A stretch of DNA of 43,045 bases from Cryobacterium glaciale. Its GTDB lineage: Bacteria > Actinomycetota > Actinomycetes > Actinomycetales > Microbacteriaceae. The number at the start of each line of letters is the position of its first letter. Within the stretch, counting starts at the first letter, position 1. The stretch lies in NCBI RefSeq assembly GCF_004402535.1, contig NZ_SOEY01000012.1:1-43045 (forward strand), in the 5' to 3' direction. The notes under the pieces were generated by a model. That model did not search any database. It was not told the origin of the DNA and saw only the letters and a program-made list of their open reading frames with translations. Below, in pieces: positions 24,288-32,396 of this stretch. Position numbers and translations under genes: made by a program.

Positions 24288-25196
24288 ATGTCTATGTCTA
24301 CTCAGGAGCGCTACGACTCCCTCTCTCAGCAGAAGCTGGCACGAGTTGGCTCAGGACCTGGTAAGAGCCGAGGTCTGTGGGCTTCCGTACGTGAAATCGC
24401 CAGCCAACGAGAGATGCTCGCGCTACTCATTAGACGGGACCTGAAGTCCCGATATAAGGACAGCGCACTGGGGTTCGTCTGGACCCTCGTGCGTCCGCTC
24501 ACCCAACTATTCATCTATTACGTTGTCATCGGTAAGTTTCTAGGTGCAGAGCGCGGCATTCCGGAATTTGCCATCTTCGTCTTCACCGGGCTGACTGCCT
24601 ACGGTCTCCTCAGCGAAATAATCGGAGGCAGCACTGCCTCCATTGTCGGTAATAGTGGCCTCATCAAGAAGATCTACTTGCCGCGTGAAGTGTTCCCCCT
24701 TGCCAGCGTCGGGTCGGCGCTTTTCAATTTCGTCATTCAACTCCTCATCATCCTTGCTGCGACCTTTGCCGCTGGTTCATTTCCCGCCACAGGAGAGATT
24801 ATCTATTTCCTGCCGGGGCTGATCGTCTTGATCGTGTACGGGACCGCCTTCGGCCTCTTACTTTCTGCAGTCAACGTCTACCTCCGAGATGTTCAATATC
24901 TCGTCGAGGTTTTGCTCCTGCTGATGCTCTGGGCCTCTCCCATCGTCTACTCCTGGTCGATGGTGAAAGGAATCGTGGGAGAAGGACTGGCCCTGGACAT
25001 TTACACGAGCAACCCGATCACGCTTGCAGTTATGGCCTTCCAGAGGTCCCTCTGGACTGCCGGGCACGGCATTGCCGAATACCCCTCCGATATGATGCTG
25101 CGCTTGGGAATCTCATTCGCAGTCGGCGTAGTTCTGTTGCTTGTTTTTCACCGAGTTTTCGCAAAACTCCAAGGCAATTTCGCTCAGGCACTCTGA
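24288..25196 (+). CDS. wzm: Polysaccharide ABC transporter permease
   Basis: A 302-residue ABC-2 type permease. A cytoplasmic N-terminal region ends LLIRRDLKSRYKDSALGFVWTLVRP, the signature just before the first membrane helix in O-antigen/teichoic-acid exporters (Wzm, TagG, RgpC). Six helices follow, with NSGLIKKIYLPREVFP near 125-140 as the coupling segment. With the ATPase encoded six bases downstream it forms a two-plus-two exporter that carries a finished lipid-linked polysaccharide across the membrane. Two start codons lie close together (24288 and 24294); I use the first. Confidence 0.93.
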   Translation: MSMSTQERYDSLSQQKLARVGSGPGKSRGLWASVREIASQREMLALLIRRDLKSRYKDSALGFVWTLVRPLTQLFIYYVVIGKFLGAERGIPEFAIFVFTGLTAYGLLSEIIGGSTASIVGNSGLIKKIYLPREVFPLASVGSALFNFVIQLLIILAATFAAGSFPATGEIIYFLPGLIVLIVYGTAFGLLLSAVNVYLRDVQYLVEVLLLLMLWASPIVYSWSMVKGIVGEGLALDIYTSNPITLAVMAFQRSLWTAGHGIAEYPSDMMLRLGISFAVGVVLLLVFHRVFAKLQGNFAQAL

Positions 25197-25201
25197 TCCG
25201 C

Positions 25202-26458
25202 ATGGTGATTGGGAACATGAACACTACAAATAGCGCTTCCACGGTCTTCAGCGGGCCGGCGCCGGACGTCGTCGTCATTAAAGACGTCTCAAAACGCTTC
25301 GTACTGCGCAAGGACAATTCGCTGAAGGAACGTCTCGTTACCTTCGGCCGTCGAGGTCGCCGTCATCGCGAAGAGTTCTGGGCACTCAGAAACGTCAGCA
25401 CAACAATTCAGGCGGGGCATACTGTCGCTCTCATTGGTCATAATGGTTCAGGAAAGAGCACCCTCCTGAAGGTCATCGGAGGCATCCTAGATTCCACTTC
25501 GGGTGACGTATTCAGACGTGGCCGTATTGCTGCCTTGCTCGAGCTCGGCGCGGGATTTCACCCCGACCTGTCCGGCCGCGAAAATGTCTTTCTCAACGCC
25601 TCCATCATGGGTCTGTCCCGCGCAGAGACCGAGGCACAATTCGACGACATCCTCGCTTTTTCGGGCATCGGTTCTTTCATCGATGCTCAAGTCAAATTTT
25701 ATTCGTCGGGTATGTACGTACGACTCGCATTCGCTGTCGCAGTCCACACAAACCCCGACCTCCTTCTAGTTGACGAAGTACTTGCTGTTGGCGACGAGGC
25801 ATTTCAGAAGAAGTGCCTTGACAAAATTCGTTCTTTCCAAGAAGAAGGACGCACGATTGTGCTCGTAACTCATTCCCTGGGACAAGTGACAGAACTCTGC
25901 GATCGTGCGATCCTGCTCAACAAAGGAGAAGTAGTCTTCGACGGCGAACCGCGCGAAGCTGTTGCTCAGTTCCGTGAAATCTTAGAAGACCGTCGCGTCG
26001 CCGAAAATGTCGTCGCCGCAGTGCCCACGGCACGAGAAGCCAAAATCATTTCGGCCTTCGTCACGATTCAAAATGGCGCCACCTCATCGTCCGTTGGGCA
26101 GGGTGATGATCTCATCATCACAGCCAAGATCGAACACCTTGTGCCGAGTGAGGCGCCGTGGGTGTACGCGATTCAGATTGAAAACTCTCTGGGCCAGCCG
26201 GTATATGGCACGACGAGCCGGCGCTTGGGATACTCGCTCAAGCCCGGCATCGGTCCACGCGAAGTTGCGCTCACGTTGAAGGACACGCACTTCGGAACGG
26301 GTAAGTATTTTGTGAACGTCTCCATCCTCGATTTTGCCGGTCGGCACGTCGAAGATCTACCGCAAGCGTGCTCGTTCAATGTGGCCTCAAACCCTTTGGC
26401 CACAGGTGTGACGTATTCAGAACCGACCTTCGCAGACTTGGGCCCGTCTAAGTATTGA
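25202..26458 (+). CDS. wzt: Polysaccharide ABC transporter ATPase with C-terminal Wzt-like domain
   Basis: A 418-residue protein. The ATPase domain (about 23-255) has Walker A GHNGSGKST at 79-87, LGAGFHPDLSGREN (115-128), the variant signature YSSGM near 167-171 typical of polysaccharide exporters, Walker B LLLVDE at 187-192 and the switch histidine in VTHS at 222-225. Residues ~280-415 form a beta-rich C-terminal domain like the Wzt_C carbohydrate-binding domain that recognises a chain-end modification in some O-antigens. Its presence suggests that export here depends on a feature of the glycan end. An in-frame ATG at 25217 is an alternative start. Confidence 0.93.
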   Translation: MVIGNMNTTNSASTVFSGPAPDVVVIKDVSKRFVLRKDNSLKERLVTFGRRGRRHREEFWALRNVSTTIQAGHTVALIGHNGSGKSTLLKVIGGILDSTSGDVFRRGRIAALLELGAGFHPDLSGRENVFLNASIMGLSRAETEAQFDDILAFSGIGSFIDAQVKFYSSGMYVRLAFAVAVHTNPDLLLVDEVLAVGDEAFQKKCLDKIRSFQEEGRTIVLVTHSLGQVTELCDRAILLNKGEVVFDGEPREAVAQFREILEDRRVAENVVAAVPTAREAKIISAFVTIQNGATSSSVGQGDDLIITAKIEHLVPSEAPWVYAIQIENSLGQPVYGTTSRRLGYSLKPGIGPREVALTLKDTHFGTGKYFVNVSILDFAGRHVEDLPQACSFNVASNPLATGVTYSEPTFADLGPSKY

Positions 26459-26500
26459 AGGAACATTCTCACGAAGATCCTTGCACGACCGAAAGGCACC

Positions 26501-27349
26501 ATGTCTGAATCTGTACTAGTTGTGACCGTCACTCACAACTCAGGGGAGTCGCTGGACGCATTCTTGGAATCCTTATCTCAGGCCTGCGAAACGCGACACG
26601 TTTCAGTTGTAATCGTGGACAATGCATCGGCTGACGTCAACGCCGTCCGCACTTCTGCCGCCCGCCTCGGGGCCACCCTCATCCAATCTGCGGAAAATCT
26701 CGGCTACGGCGGCGGCATAACTCTGGGCGTTAATTCTTCCCCATTGGATTCCCAGTACATCCTCATCAGCAATCCCGATGTCACATTTCGTCCCGGGGCG
26801 ATCGATGTCTTAATTCAAGCTGCCGACCGACTTGCCACTGCTGGTTCCCTCGGCCCGCAGATTCTCGATGCGACGGGGAACGTCTATCCTTCGGCCCGAA
26901 ATCTCCCCTCCCTCAGTACGGGAGTCGGCCACGCAGTTCTCGGACGCCTCTGGACAAGCAATCCGTGGTCGCGCCGCTATCGCGCCGATGAGAACCATCC
27001 GAACCTCCAACGCGACGCCGGGTGGCTTTCCGGCGCTTGCCTCCTGGTCAGGCGGAGCGCTTACGATTCGGTAGGTGGATTCGATTCCAGCTACTTCATG
27101 TACTTCGAGGACGTGGATTTGGGCGCACGGCTGGCGCAAGCCGGTTGGAGAAACGTATACGTACCGAGCTCTGTCGTCACGCACACCGGTGCTCACTCGA
27201 CCGCTCACAGCGCAACCCAAATGGAGCGAGTACATCACAAAAGTGCGTATCTATATCTGACCAGGAAGTATTCCTCTTGGTATCTTTCGCCTATTCGCCT
27301 AGGCGCGCGTGTGGCTCTGGCAGCTCGACAATGGTGGGTAACTCGATAA
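26501..27349 (+). CDS. GT2, WbbL-like rhamnosyltransferase
   Basis: A 282-residue GT-A enzyme. VTVTHNSGESLDAFLESL, VDNASAD at 39-45, ENLGYGGGIT near 65-74, LISNPDV at 88-94, GACLLVRRSAYDSVGGFD and YFEDVDLGAR near 191-200 match actinobacterial WbbL, which adds rhamnose from dTDP-rhamnose to lipid-linked GlcNAc, and related transferases. It resembles the GT2 half of the 827-residue fusion at 14224-16707. Its TAA overlaps the ATG of the next gene (TAATG). Rhamnosyl specificity is likely from family and context but unproven. Confidence 0.85.
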   Translation: MSESVLVVTVTHNSGESLDAFLESLSQACETRHVSVVIVDNASADVNAVRTSAARLGATLIQSAENLGYGGGITLGVNSSPLDSQYILISNPDVTFRPGAIDVLIQAADRLATAGSLGPQILDATGNVYPSARNLPSLSTGVGHAVLGRLWTSNPWSRRYRADENHPNLQRDAGWLSGACLLVRRSAYDSVGGFDSSYFMYFEDVDLGARLAQAGWRNVYVPSSVVTHTGAHSTAHSATQMERVHHKSAYLYLTRKYSSWYLSPIRLGARVALAARQWWVTR

Positions 27350-28710
27350 TGACCAACTCCACATCCATCCTCGTCATCACCCCCGATGTCATCGGAGAAC
27401 GAATGGCCGGACCGGCAATCCGAGCCTGGGAAATCGCCCGCACACTAAGCAACGTGGGAACAGTGCGGTTGGTCTCCACAGTCGGAGCCACGATTACGTA
27501 TCCCGATTTCGACGTCATTCACGCCCAGAAGGACAGCCTGCGACCGCATGCAGCCTGGGCAGACATCATTATTGTCCAAGGGCATATCCTGCGCAGCCAT
27601 CCCTGGCTGAAGAGTTGTGAAGCCATCATCGTGGCCGATATTTACGATCCCCTCCATCTCGAGCAGCTCGAACAAGGAAAAGATTTCCCAAAGGCCGACC
27701 GGTATGCGATAGCGCTGGATTCGATCGAGGTTATGAACGATCAGATGGAGCGCGCGGATTTCATGCTGTGTGCCTCTGAGAAGCAGCGCGACTTCTGGCT
27801 TGGACAACTTGCCGGGCTCGCGAGAATCAACCCTGCGACGTACGATCAGGATCCCAGTCTGCGTTCACTCTTGGCGGTCGCTCCGTTCGGGATCCAAGAA
27901 GCACCGCCTGAGCAGACTTCGCACGGTATTCGGGGCGTAGTCGACGGAATCGGTTTTGACGACAAGGTCATTCTTTGGGGCGGAGGAATCTACAACTGGT
28001 TCGACCCAATCACTCTCATTGAAGCTATCGGTCACATTTCGGGAACGCATTCCGATGTGCGCCTCTTCTTCCTCGGAGTTAAGCATCCCAACCCTGACGT
28101 TCCTCAGATGGAAATGGAACGCCGAGCTCGAGAACTCTCCGATCGCCTCGGACTGACGAATCGGTTTGTATTTTTCAACGAGACCTGGGTCCCCTACAAC
28201 GCGAGAGCGAATTTTCTTCTTGATGCGGACGTTGGCGTGAGCACTCATTTGGACCACGTCGAAACGGCCTATAGTTTTCGGACACGCATCCTCGACTACC
28301 TGTGGGCATCATTGCCCATTATCGCTACGTCAGGTGACACGTTCGCCCCCATTATTGAGGAAAACGAACTGGGAATCACAGTACCGGCCCAGGACGTTGA
28401 TGCTCTCGTGCAGGCAATCGAAACCCTCTTGTTCGATGACGACCGGCGAGCACAGACGTCCGCACGGGTACGTGATCACGCGGTTCGACTGACTTGGCCC
28501 CTCATGCTGCGGCCGCTAATAGAATTCTGTGAGCATCCGGTGCGTGCCGCCGACCGAGAATATGGTGTAATTTCTCAACGAAATCAAATAGTTGCCGATC
28601 TCAACAAACGTATCGCCGGCATGGAGTCGAGCTCATCCTGGCAAGTGACGGCCCCGTTGCGACGGCTCGGCTCCGTGCTAGGCGCCCTTCGCCACCGAGT
28701 GCTGAAATAA
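27349..28710 (+). CDS. Glycosyltransferase, GT4-like, with SSSW-type tail
   Basis: A 453-residue GT-B protein beginning SILVITPDVIGERMAGPAIR. Conserved blocks YDPLHLEQLEQGKD, MLCASEKQRDFWLGQL, VILWGGGIYNWFDP and YSFRTRILDYLWASLP align with the C-terminal half of the 827-residue fusion. The usual EX7E donor motif is altered to E-x(10)-D in ETAYSFRTRILD, the same change as in its paralogue. The last ~45 residues form a short coil ending ESSSSWQVTAPLRR, similar to the tail of the 19760 protein. Start and stop both overlap neighbours as TAATG. The true start is 27349, although the frame is open upstream to 27022. Confidence 0.86.
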   Translation: MTNSTSILVITPDVIGERMAGPAIRAWEIARTLSNVGTVRLVSTVGATITYPDFDVIHAQKDSLRPHAAWADIIIVQGHILRSHPWLKSCEAIIVADIYDPLHLEQLEQGKDFPKADRYAIALDSIEVMNDQMERADFMLCASEKQRDFWLGQLAGLARINPATYDQDPSLRSLLAVAPFGIQEAPPEQTSHGIRGVVDGIGFDDKVILWGGGIYNWFDPITLIEAIGHISGTHSDVRLFFLGVKHPNPDVPQMEMERRARELSDRLGLTNRFVFFNETWVPYNARANFLLDADVGVSTHLDHVETAYSFRTRILDYLWASLPIIATSGDTFAPIIEENELGITVPAQDVDALVQAIETLLFDDDRRAQTSARVRDHAVRLTWPLMLRPLIEFCEHPVRAADREYGVISQRNQIVADLNKRIAGMESSSSWQVTAPLRRLGSVLGALRHRVLK

Positions 28711-29819
28711 TGCGAGGCCGGGACGCGATCATAATCGGGGGCGGCTTTTATGGCCTGCGCATAGCCTTGCACTTGCGGCAGAAACTGGGTTTTCGGTCAG
28801 TTCTCGTACTAGAACGTGAACCCCAAGTTATGCAACGTGCGAGCTATGTGAACCAAGCGAGAGTTCACAATGGATACCACTACCCTCGCAGTATCCTCAC
28901 AGCGTATCGGTCGCGGGTGAACCTGCCCTATTTCCTCACCGAGTTTGCCGACGCAATTGTTGACAATTTTGACCACTACTACGCCATTGCATCTCGATTG
29001 TCCAGAACGAATGGCCGCCAGTTCGAGCTCTTCTGCGATCGAATCGGGGCCACCTACGAGCCGGCCGAGCCCCGAGCAATGAATTGGTTCAATCCGCAGA
29101 TGGTGGAGTCTGTGTACCTCGTCACGGAGCCCGCTTTCAACTCAGTGACACTTCGATCTATCCTTCTCGATCGCATCGCCGCAGTTGGTGGCATATCAGT
29201 GAGTACCAGCGATGAAGCTTTTCACGTCGAACAGGCAGGATCCGCACTTTCGGTGCACTCCTCAACAGGGATCCATAAGGCTGAAGTGGTCATCAGTGCG
29301 ACCTATTCACGGCTCAACGACTTGCATCGAAGCTCCCAGGTCGCGGTCATACCGGTACAGCACGAGTTGACAGAGATGGCTTTGGTCGAGCTAGAGTCGC
29401 CCTTTGCTGAATCCGGAATCACCGTCATGGACGGGCCGTTCTTTTCACTAATGCCGTACCCTGATCGTGGAATGCACACCTTGAGCCATGTGCGGTACAC
29501 CCCACATCATCGGTGGCGAGAATCGGGAACTGAGCCCTTCTCGCCACGCCCCTCTACCGAGCTGGAGTCACTTCCAGAAAAATCCCGATTTCGGGAGATG
29601 TACGCTGATGTCCTCCGATATGTGCCAGCACTTGCCACGATGCGCCAGGTGGACTCCCTCTGGGAAGTCAAGACCGTGCTGACTAAGAGCGATAAGGACG
29701 ACAGCCGTCCTATTCTCTTCAAACCAGATCATGGTCTGAAGAATTTAACGACGATCATGGGTGGTAAATTGGACAATGTTTACGATGTTCTTGATGAATT
29801 GAGTTCGTATTATGCCTGA
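28710..29819 (+). CDS. FAD-dependent oxidoreductase (DAO fold) of a polysaccharide cassette
   Basis: A 369-residue flavoprotein. The N-terminal AIIIGGGFYGLRIALHL (GxGxxG at 10-15) followed by an acidic strand end LVLERE (32-37) is a Rossmann FAD site. YVNQARVHNGYHYPRS near 47-62 fills the region that contacts the flavin in DAO-family enzymes. A second nucleotide-contact strand, VVISATYS, is near 195-202. The substrate is unknown. In this place, between a GT4 and two GT2 genes, a sugar or lipid-linked sugar is plausible. It starts on TAATG with the upstream gene and overlaps the next by eight bases. It is not related in fold to DprE1 (VAO type). Confidence 0.75.
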   Translation: MRGRDAIIIGGGFYGLRIALHLRQKLGFRSVLVLEREPQVMQRASYVNQARVHNGYHYPRSILTAYRSRVNLPYFLTEFADAIVDNFDHYYAIASRLSRTNGRQFELFCDRIGATYEPAEPRAMNWFNPQMVESVYLVTEPAFNSVTLRSILLDRIAAVGGISVSTSDEAFHVEQAGSALSVHSSTGIHKAEVVISATYSRLNDLHRSSQVAVIPVQHELTEMALVELESPFAESGITVMDGPFFSLMPYPDRGMHTLSHVRYTPHHRWRESGTEPFSPRPSTELESLPEKSRFREMYADVLRYVPALATMRQVDSLWEVKTVLTKSDKDDSRPILFKPDHGLKNLTTIMGGKLDNVYDVLDELSSYYA

Positions 29820-30822
29820 TCGTTATGTCTTACACGCCCCCCCAGTGCACCAGCGCTCAGATATTTTCGTCTCGCTCGTGGCCGTGGTGGATGAGTCGAC
29901 GACGGACGTCGGGTTCTTCGTCCGATCCCTCAGTGACGAACTGGCACTTCGGTATTCGAACTATGAAATTCTGCTGATTGATAATGGGCTGGTGCCTTCG
30001 GAGCTCCAAACCGTGAGAACGGTCCTGAGGGAATTGGCCTGTATCCGCGTCCTGCGTTTGTCTCGCCTGTTCTCATTGGACAGCGCCGTCTTTGCCGGCT
30101 TGGAGTCGGCTATCGGCGATTACTTGATCGTTGTGACGCCCGGCCACGACCCAATTTCGGTCATCCCCGACATAATCGATTTACTGGCGGGCACCGGCAC
30201 GGATATTGTTCAGGGAATCAGCTCGGTCGCCCGGAGAGGGACCTGGTCGAGCAGAGTCGGACGGCGGTTTTTTTACTGGTATAACCGAAAATTTCTTCAT
30301 GTGGAGATTCCCAGTCGTGCCACACACCTCACGGGACTTACCCGGCGGGCTGTGAACACACTCACGGCGACCTCGCGCAGTCATCGCTATCTTCGTCACC
30401 TCATCCGCCACGTCGGCTATGGGATTGCTGATTTGCACTACGAGCCAATCTGTGGCGCAGCCGCGAAACGCTCCGTGCGTTCCGGTTATCTCCAAGCGGT
30501 AGAAATGATTTCCAGCTACTCCACTCACCCTTTGCGGGTCGTTACAGTCATGGGCTCGGTGGCCGCACTGTTCAACCTTTTTTACGCGATATATGTTCTG
30601 ACCGTATCTTTTTTTGTCGGTGGCGTAGTGCAGGGGTGGACGACAACATCGCTGCAACTCTCTATTATGTTCTTCATAATCTCCATAGTCTTAGCTGTGC
30701 AGTCAGAGTATCTTGGACGAATCCTCACGGAAACTCGACGGGAACCCAGCTATGTGATCATGGAAGAATTAGAAAGCGAAACCCTTATTTCCGATATGCA
30801 GCGTCGTAATGTCAGCGTCTGA
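29812..30822 (+). CDS. GtrB-like membrane GT2 with altered catalytic motifs
   Basis: A 336-residue protein laid out like GtrB/ArnC polyprenyl-phosphate glycosyltransferases: a GT-A domain to about residue 235, then two C-terminal membrane helices (about 241-266 and 280-302). The usual DDGS is LIDNGL (near 61-66) and the usual D-x-D is VVTPGHDP (near 107-114). Metal binding may thus be changed or lost. It may be a divergent transferase or an inactive partner of the GT2 encoded next. Both ends overlap neighbouring genes. The product of the donor reaction cannot be told. Confidence 0.7.
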   Translation: MPDRYVLHAPPVHQRSDIFVSLVAVVDESTTDVGFFVRSLSDELALRYSNYEILLIDNGLVPSELQTVRTVLRELACIRVLRLSRLFSLDSAVFAGLESAIGDYLIVVTPGHDPISVIPDIIDLLAGTGTDIVQGISSVARRGTWSSRVGRRFFYWYNRKFLHVEIPSRATHLTGLTRRAVNTLTATSRSHRYLRHLIRHVGYGIADLHYEPICGAAAKRSVRSGYLQAVEMISSYSTHPLRVVTVMGSVAALFNLFYAIYVLTVSFFVGGVVQGWTTTSLQLSIMFFIISIVLAVQSEYLGRILTETRREPSYVIMEELESETLISDMQRRNVSV

Positions 30823-31633
30823 CGCGCCACTCTCGGCACCGACCCGCCAAGTTCCGGAATACAGGTCCGATGTGCTGTCCGAACGTTCCAGTCGGTACTG
30901 CGTAGCGATTTTCGTTATAAACGAAGGTTCAAAGGTGCGGGCACAGGTCGCTGAGATGCATTCGCTCAACTTTCAGATCGACGTCCTCATTGCTGATGGC
31001 GGAAGCACGGATGGTTCTCTTGATCTAGAGTTTCTCCGAGCGAATGGTGTGCGAACGCTTCTGACAAAAACTGGAGCGGGCGGGTTGAGTGCACAAATGC
31101 GGGTCGCCTTGGCCTATGCCCTCGACGAAGGCTACGAAGGTGTAATTGTTGTTGACGGCAACGGGAAAGACGACATTTCAGCCATCCCGGACTTTGCTCG
31201 CCGTCTTGACGAAGGATACGATCACGTCCAAGGTTCGCGCTTTATTCCCGGTGGTCGTGCAATAAACACTCCGCGATCTAGACTTGTCGGCCTGAGATTC
31301 ATCCACGCCCCGCTCATGAGCATCGCTGCGCGGCGTTGGCAAACGGACACGACCAATGGTTTCCGTGCATACAGCTCGCGTCTCCTTTTGGATCCCCAAG
31401 TATCGCCCTTTCGGGACATATTCCGAACGTACGAGTTGCATTATCACTTGGCGATCGAAAGTTCACGCTTGCACCGTTTTCGCACAACTGAAACCCCCGT
31501 GACACGCGCGTACCCGGCGTCGGGAAAGACTCCCACGAAGATCAGCCCAATCCGCGGTAATAGCCACGTGCTCGCGGTTCTGTTCCGAGCGGTGACCGGC
31601 CGCTACCGTCTAAGGGATATAGGCCATGACTAG
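30809..31633 (+). CDS. GT2, DPM1-like, soluble
   Basis: A 274-residue GT-A protein. FVINEGSKV near residue 34, IADGGSTDGS near 60-69, GLSAQMRVALAYALDEGYEG near 92-111, VVDGNGKDD near 114-122 (DxN variant of DxD) and QTDTTNGFRAYSSRL near 178 match polyprenyl-phosphate sugar synthases. It lacks membrane helices and follows a GtrB-like gene that has them, so the two may form one enzyme: a catalytic soluble subunit and a membrane-bound partner. It starts inside the upstream gene (14-base overlap) and overlaps the SDR gene by eight bases. Confidence 0.78.
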   Translation: MSASDAPLSAPTRQVPEYRSDVLSERSSRYCVAIFVINEGSKVRAQVAEMHSLNFQIDVLIADGGSTDGSLDLEFLRANGVRTLLTKTGAGGLSAQMRVALAYALDEGYEGVIVVDGNGKDDISAIPDFARRLDEGYDHVQGSRFIPGGRAINTPRSRLVGLRFIHAPLMSIAARRWQTDTTNGFRAYSSRLLLDPQVSPFRDIFRTYELHYHLAIESSRLHRFRTTETPVTRAYPASGKTPTKISPIRGNSHVLAVLFRAVTGRYRLRDIGHD

Positions 31634-32396
31634 CGCAATTTTCGGATATACCGGTTTTGTTGGGAGCAACCTAACTGCCCAGTACGAGTTTGACAATGTG
31701 TTCAACACTAGCAACTCTATGGAGAGTGCCGGAAAGGACTACGACTTCGTCGTCTTCGCGGCAGCGAAGGCGGAGAAGTGGCGAATCAATAAGTACCCCG
31801 CCGCTGATATCCAACACATTCAGGAGTTAGAGGGCTTGATTGCCGGAGTGCGAGCGAAACAGTTCGTCCTGATCTCTACGGTAGATGTCTATATTTCTCC
31901 CAACGGGGTTGACGAGGCTACAGAGATAGCCACGGACGGTCTCAGCCCGTATGGGGCGCACCGGTATCGTTTAGAAGAGTTCGTTCGAGCGCAACATCCT
32001 GGCGCCTTGGTCGTACGCCTGCCCGGCCTCTTCGCTGCTGGCCTCAAAAAGAACGTGATCTTTGACCTCCTCACAAACAATAACGTCGAGCGCATTCACG
32101 CTGACAGCACATTTCAGTACTATAATCTCGAACATCTCTGGTCGGACATACAAATCGCTCTTGCTCACGACCTACTAACCGTGAATTTGACCAGCGAACC
32201 AATCAGAACTGGAGATTTGGTCAGAGCCGCGTTCGGTTATGATTTCGATAACCGGCCCGACGATGCGAACGTCGGTAGCTACGATATGCAAACCAATTTC
32301 GCTGAATTGTTCGGCGGTTCCGGGTCATACACTCGATCACGGGATCAAACTATTGCAGAAATCACATCATTCGTACGCCGCGAACAGGGACGGTAA
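31626..32396 (+). CDS. NAD(P)-dependent sugar epimerase/reductase (SDR)
   Basis: A 256-residue extended SDR, shorter than most. It has SAIFGYTGFVGSNL (GxxGxxG at 7-13), VFAAAKAEKWR near 43-53, STVDVY near 80-85 and the catalytic Y-x-x-x-Y/R region in SPYGAHRYRLEEFV. The usual lysine of YxxxK is replaced: the sequence reads YGAHRYRLE. That change could alter the chemistry, so reductase or epimerase function is a guess. It overlaps the neighbours at both ends (eight bases upstream, TAATG downstream). It probably acts on the same sugar as the flavoprotein and isomerase-like protein of this cassette. Confidence 0.72.
   Translation: MTSAIFGYTGFVGSNLTAQYEFDNVFNTSNSMESAGKDYDFVVFAAAKAEKWRINKYPAADIQHIQELEGLIAGVRAKQFVLISTVDVYISPNGVDEATEIATDGLSPYGAHRYRLEEFVRAQHPGALVVRLPGLFAAGLKKNVIFDLLTNNNVERIHADSTFQYYNLEHLWSDIQIALAHDLLTVNLTSEPIRTGDLVRAAFGYDFDNRPDDANVGSYDMQTNFAELFGGSGSYTRSRDQTIAEITSFVRREQGR

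Noticed and set aside
27022..27348. Upstream extension of the GT4 gene at 27349
   Set aside because: It lies out of frame inside the WbbL-like gene; the TAATG overlap and the conserved N-terminus fix the start at 27349.
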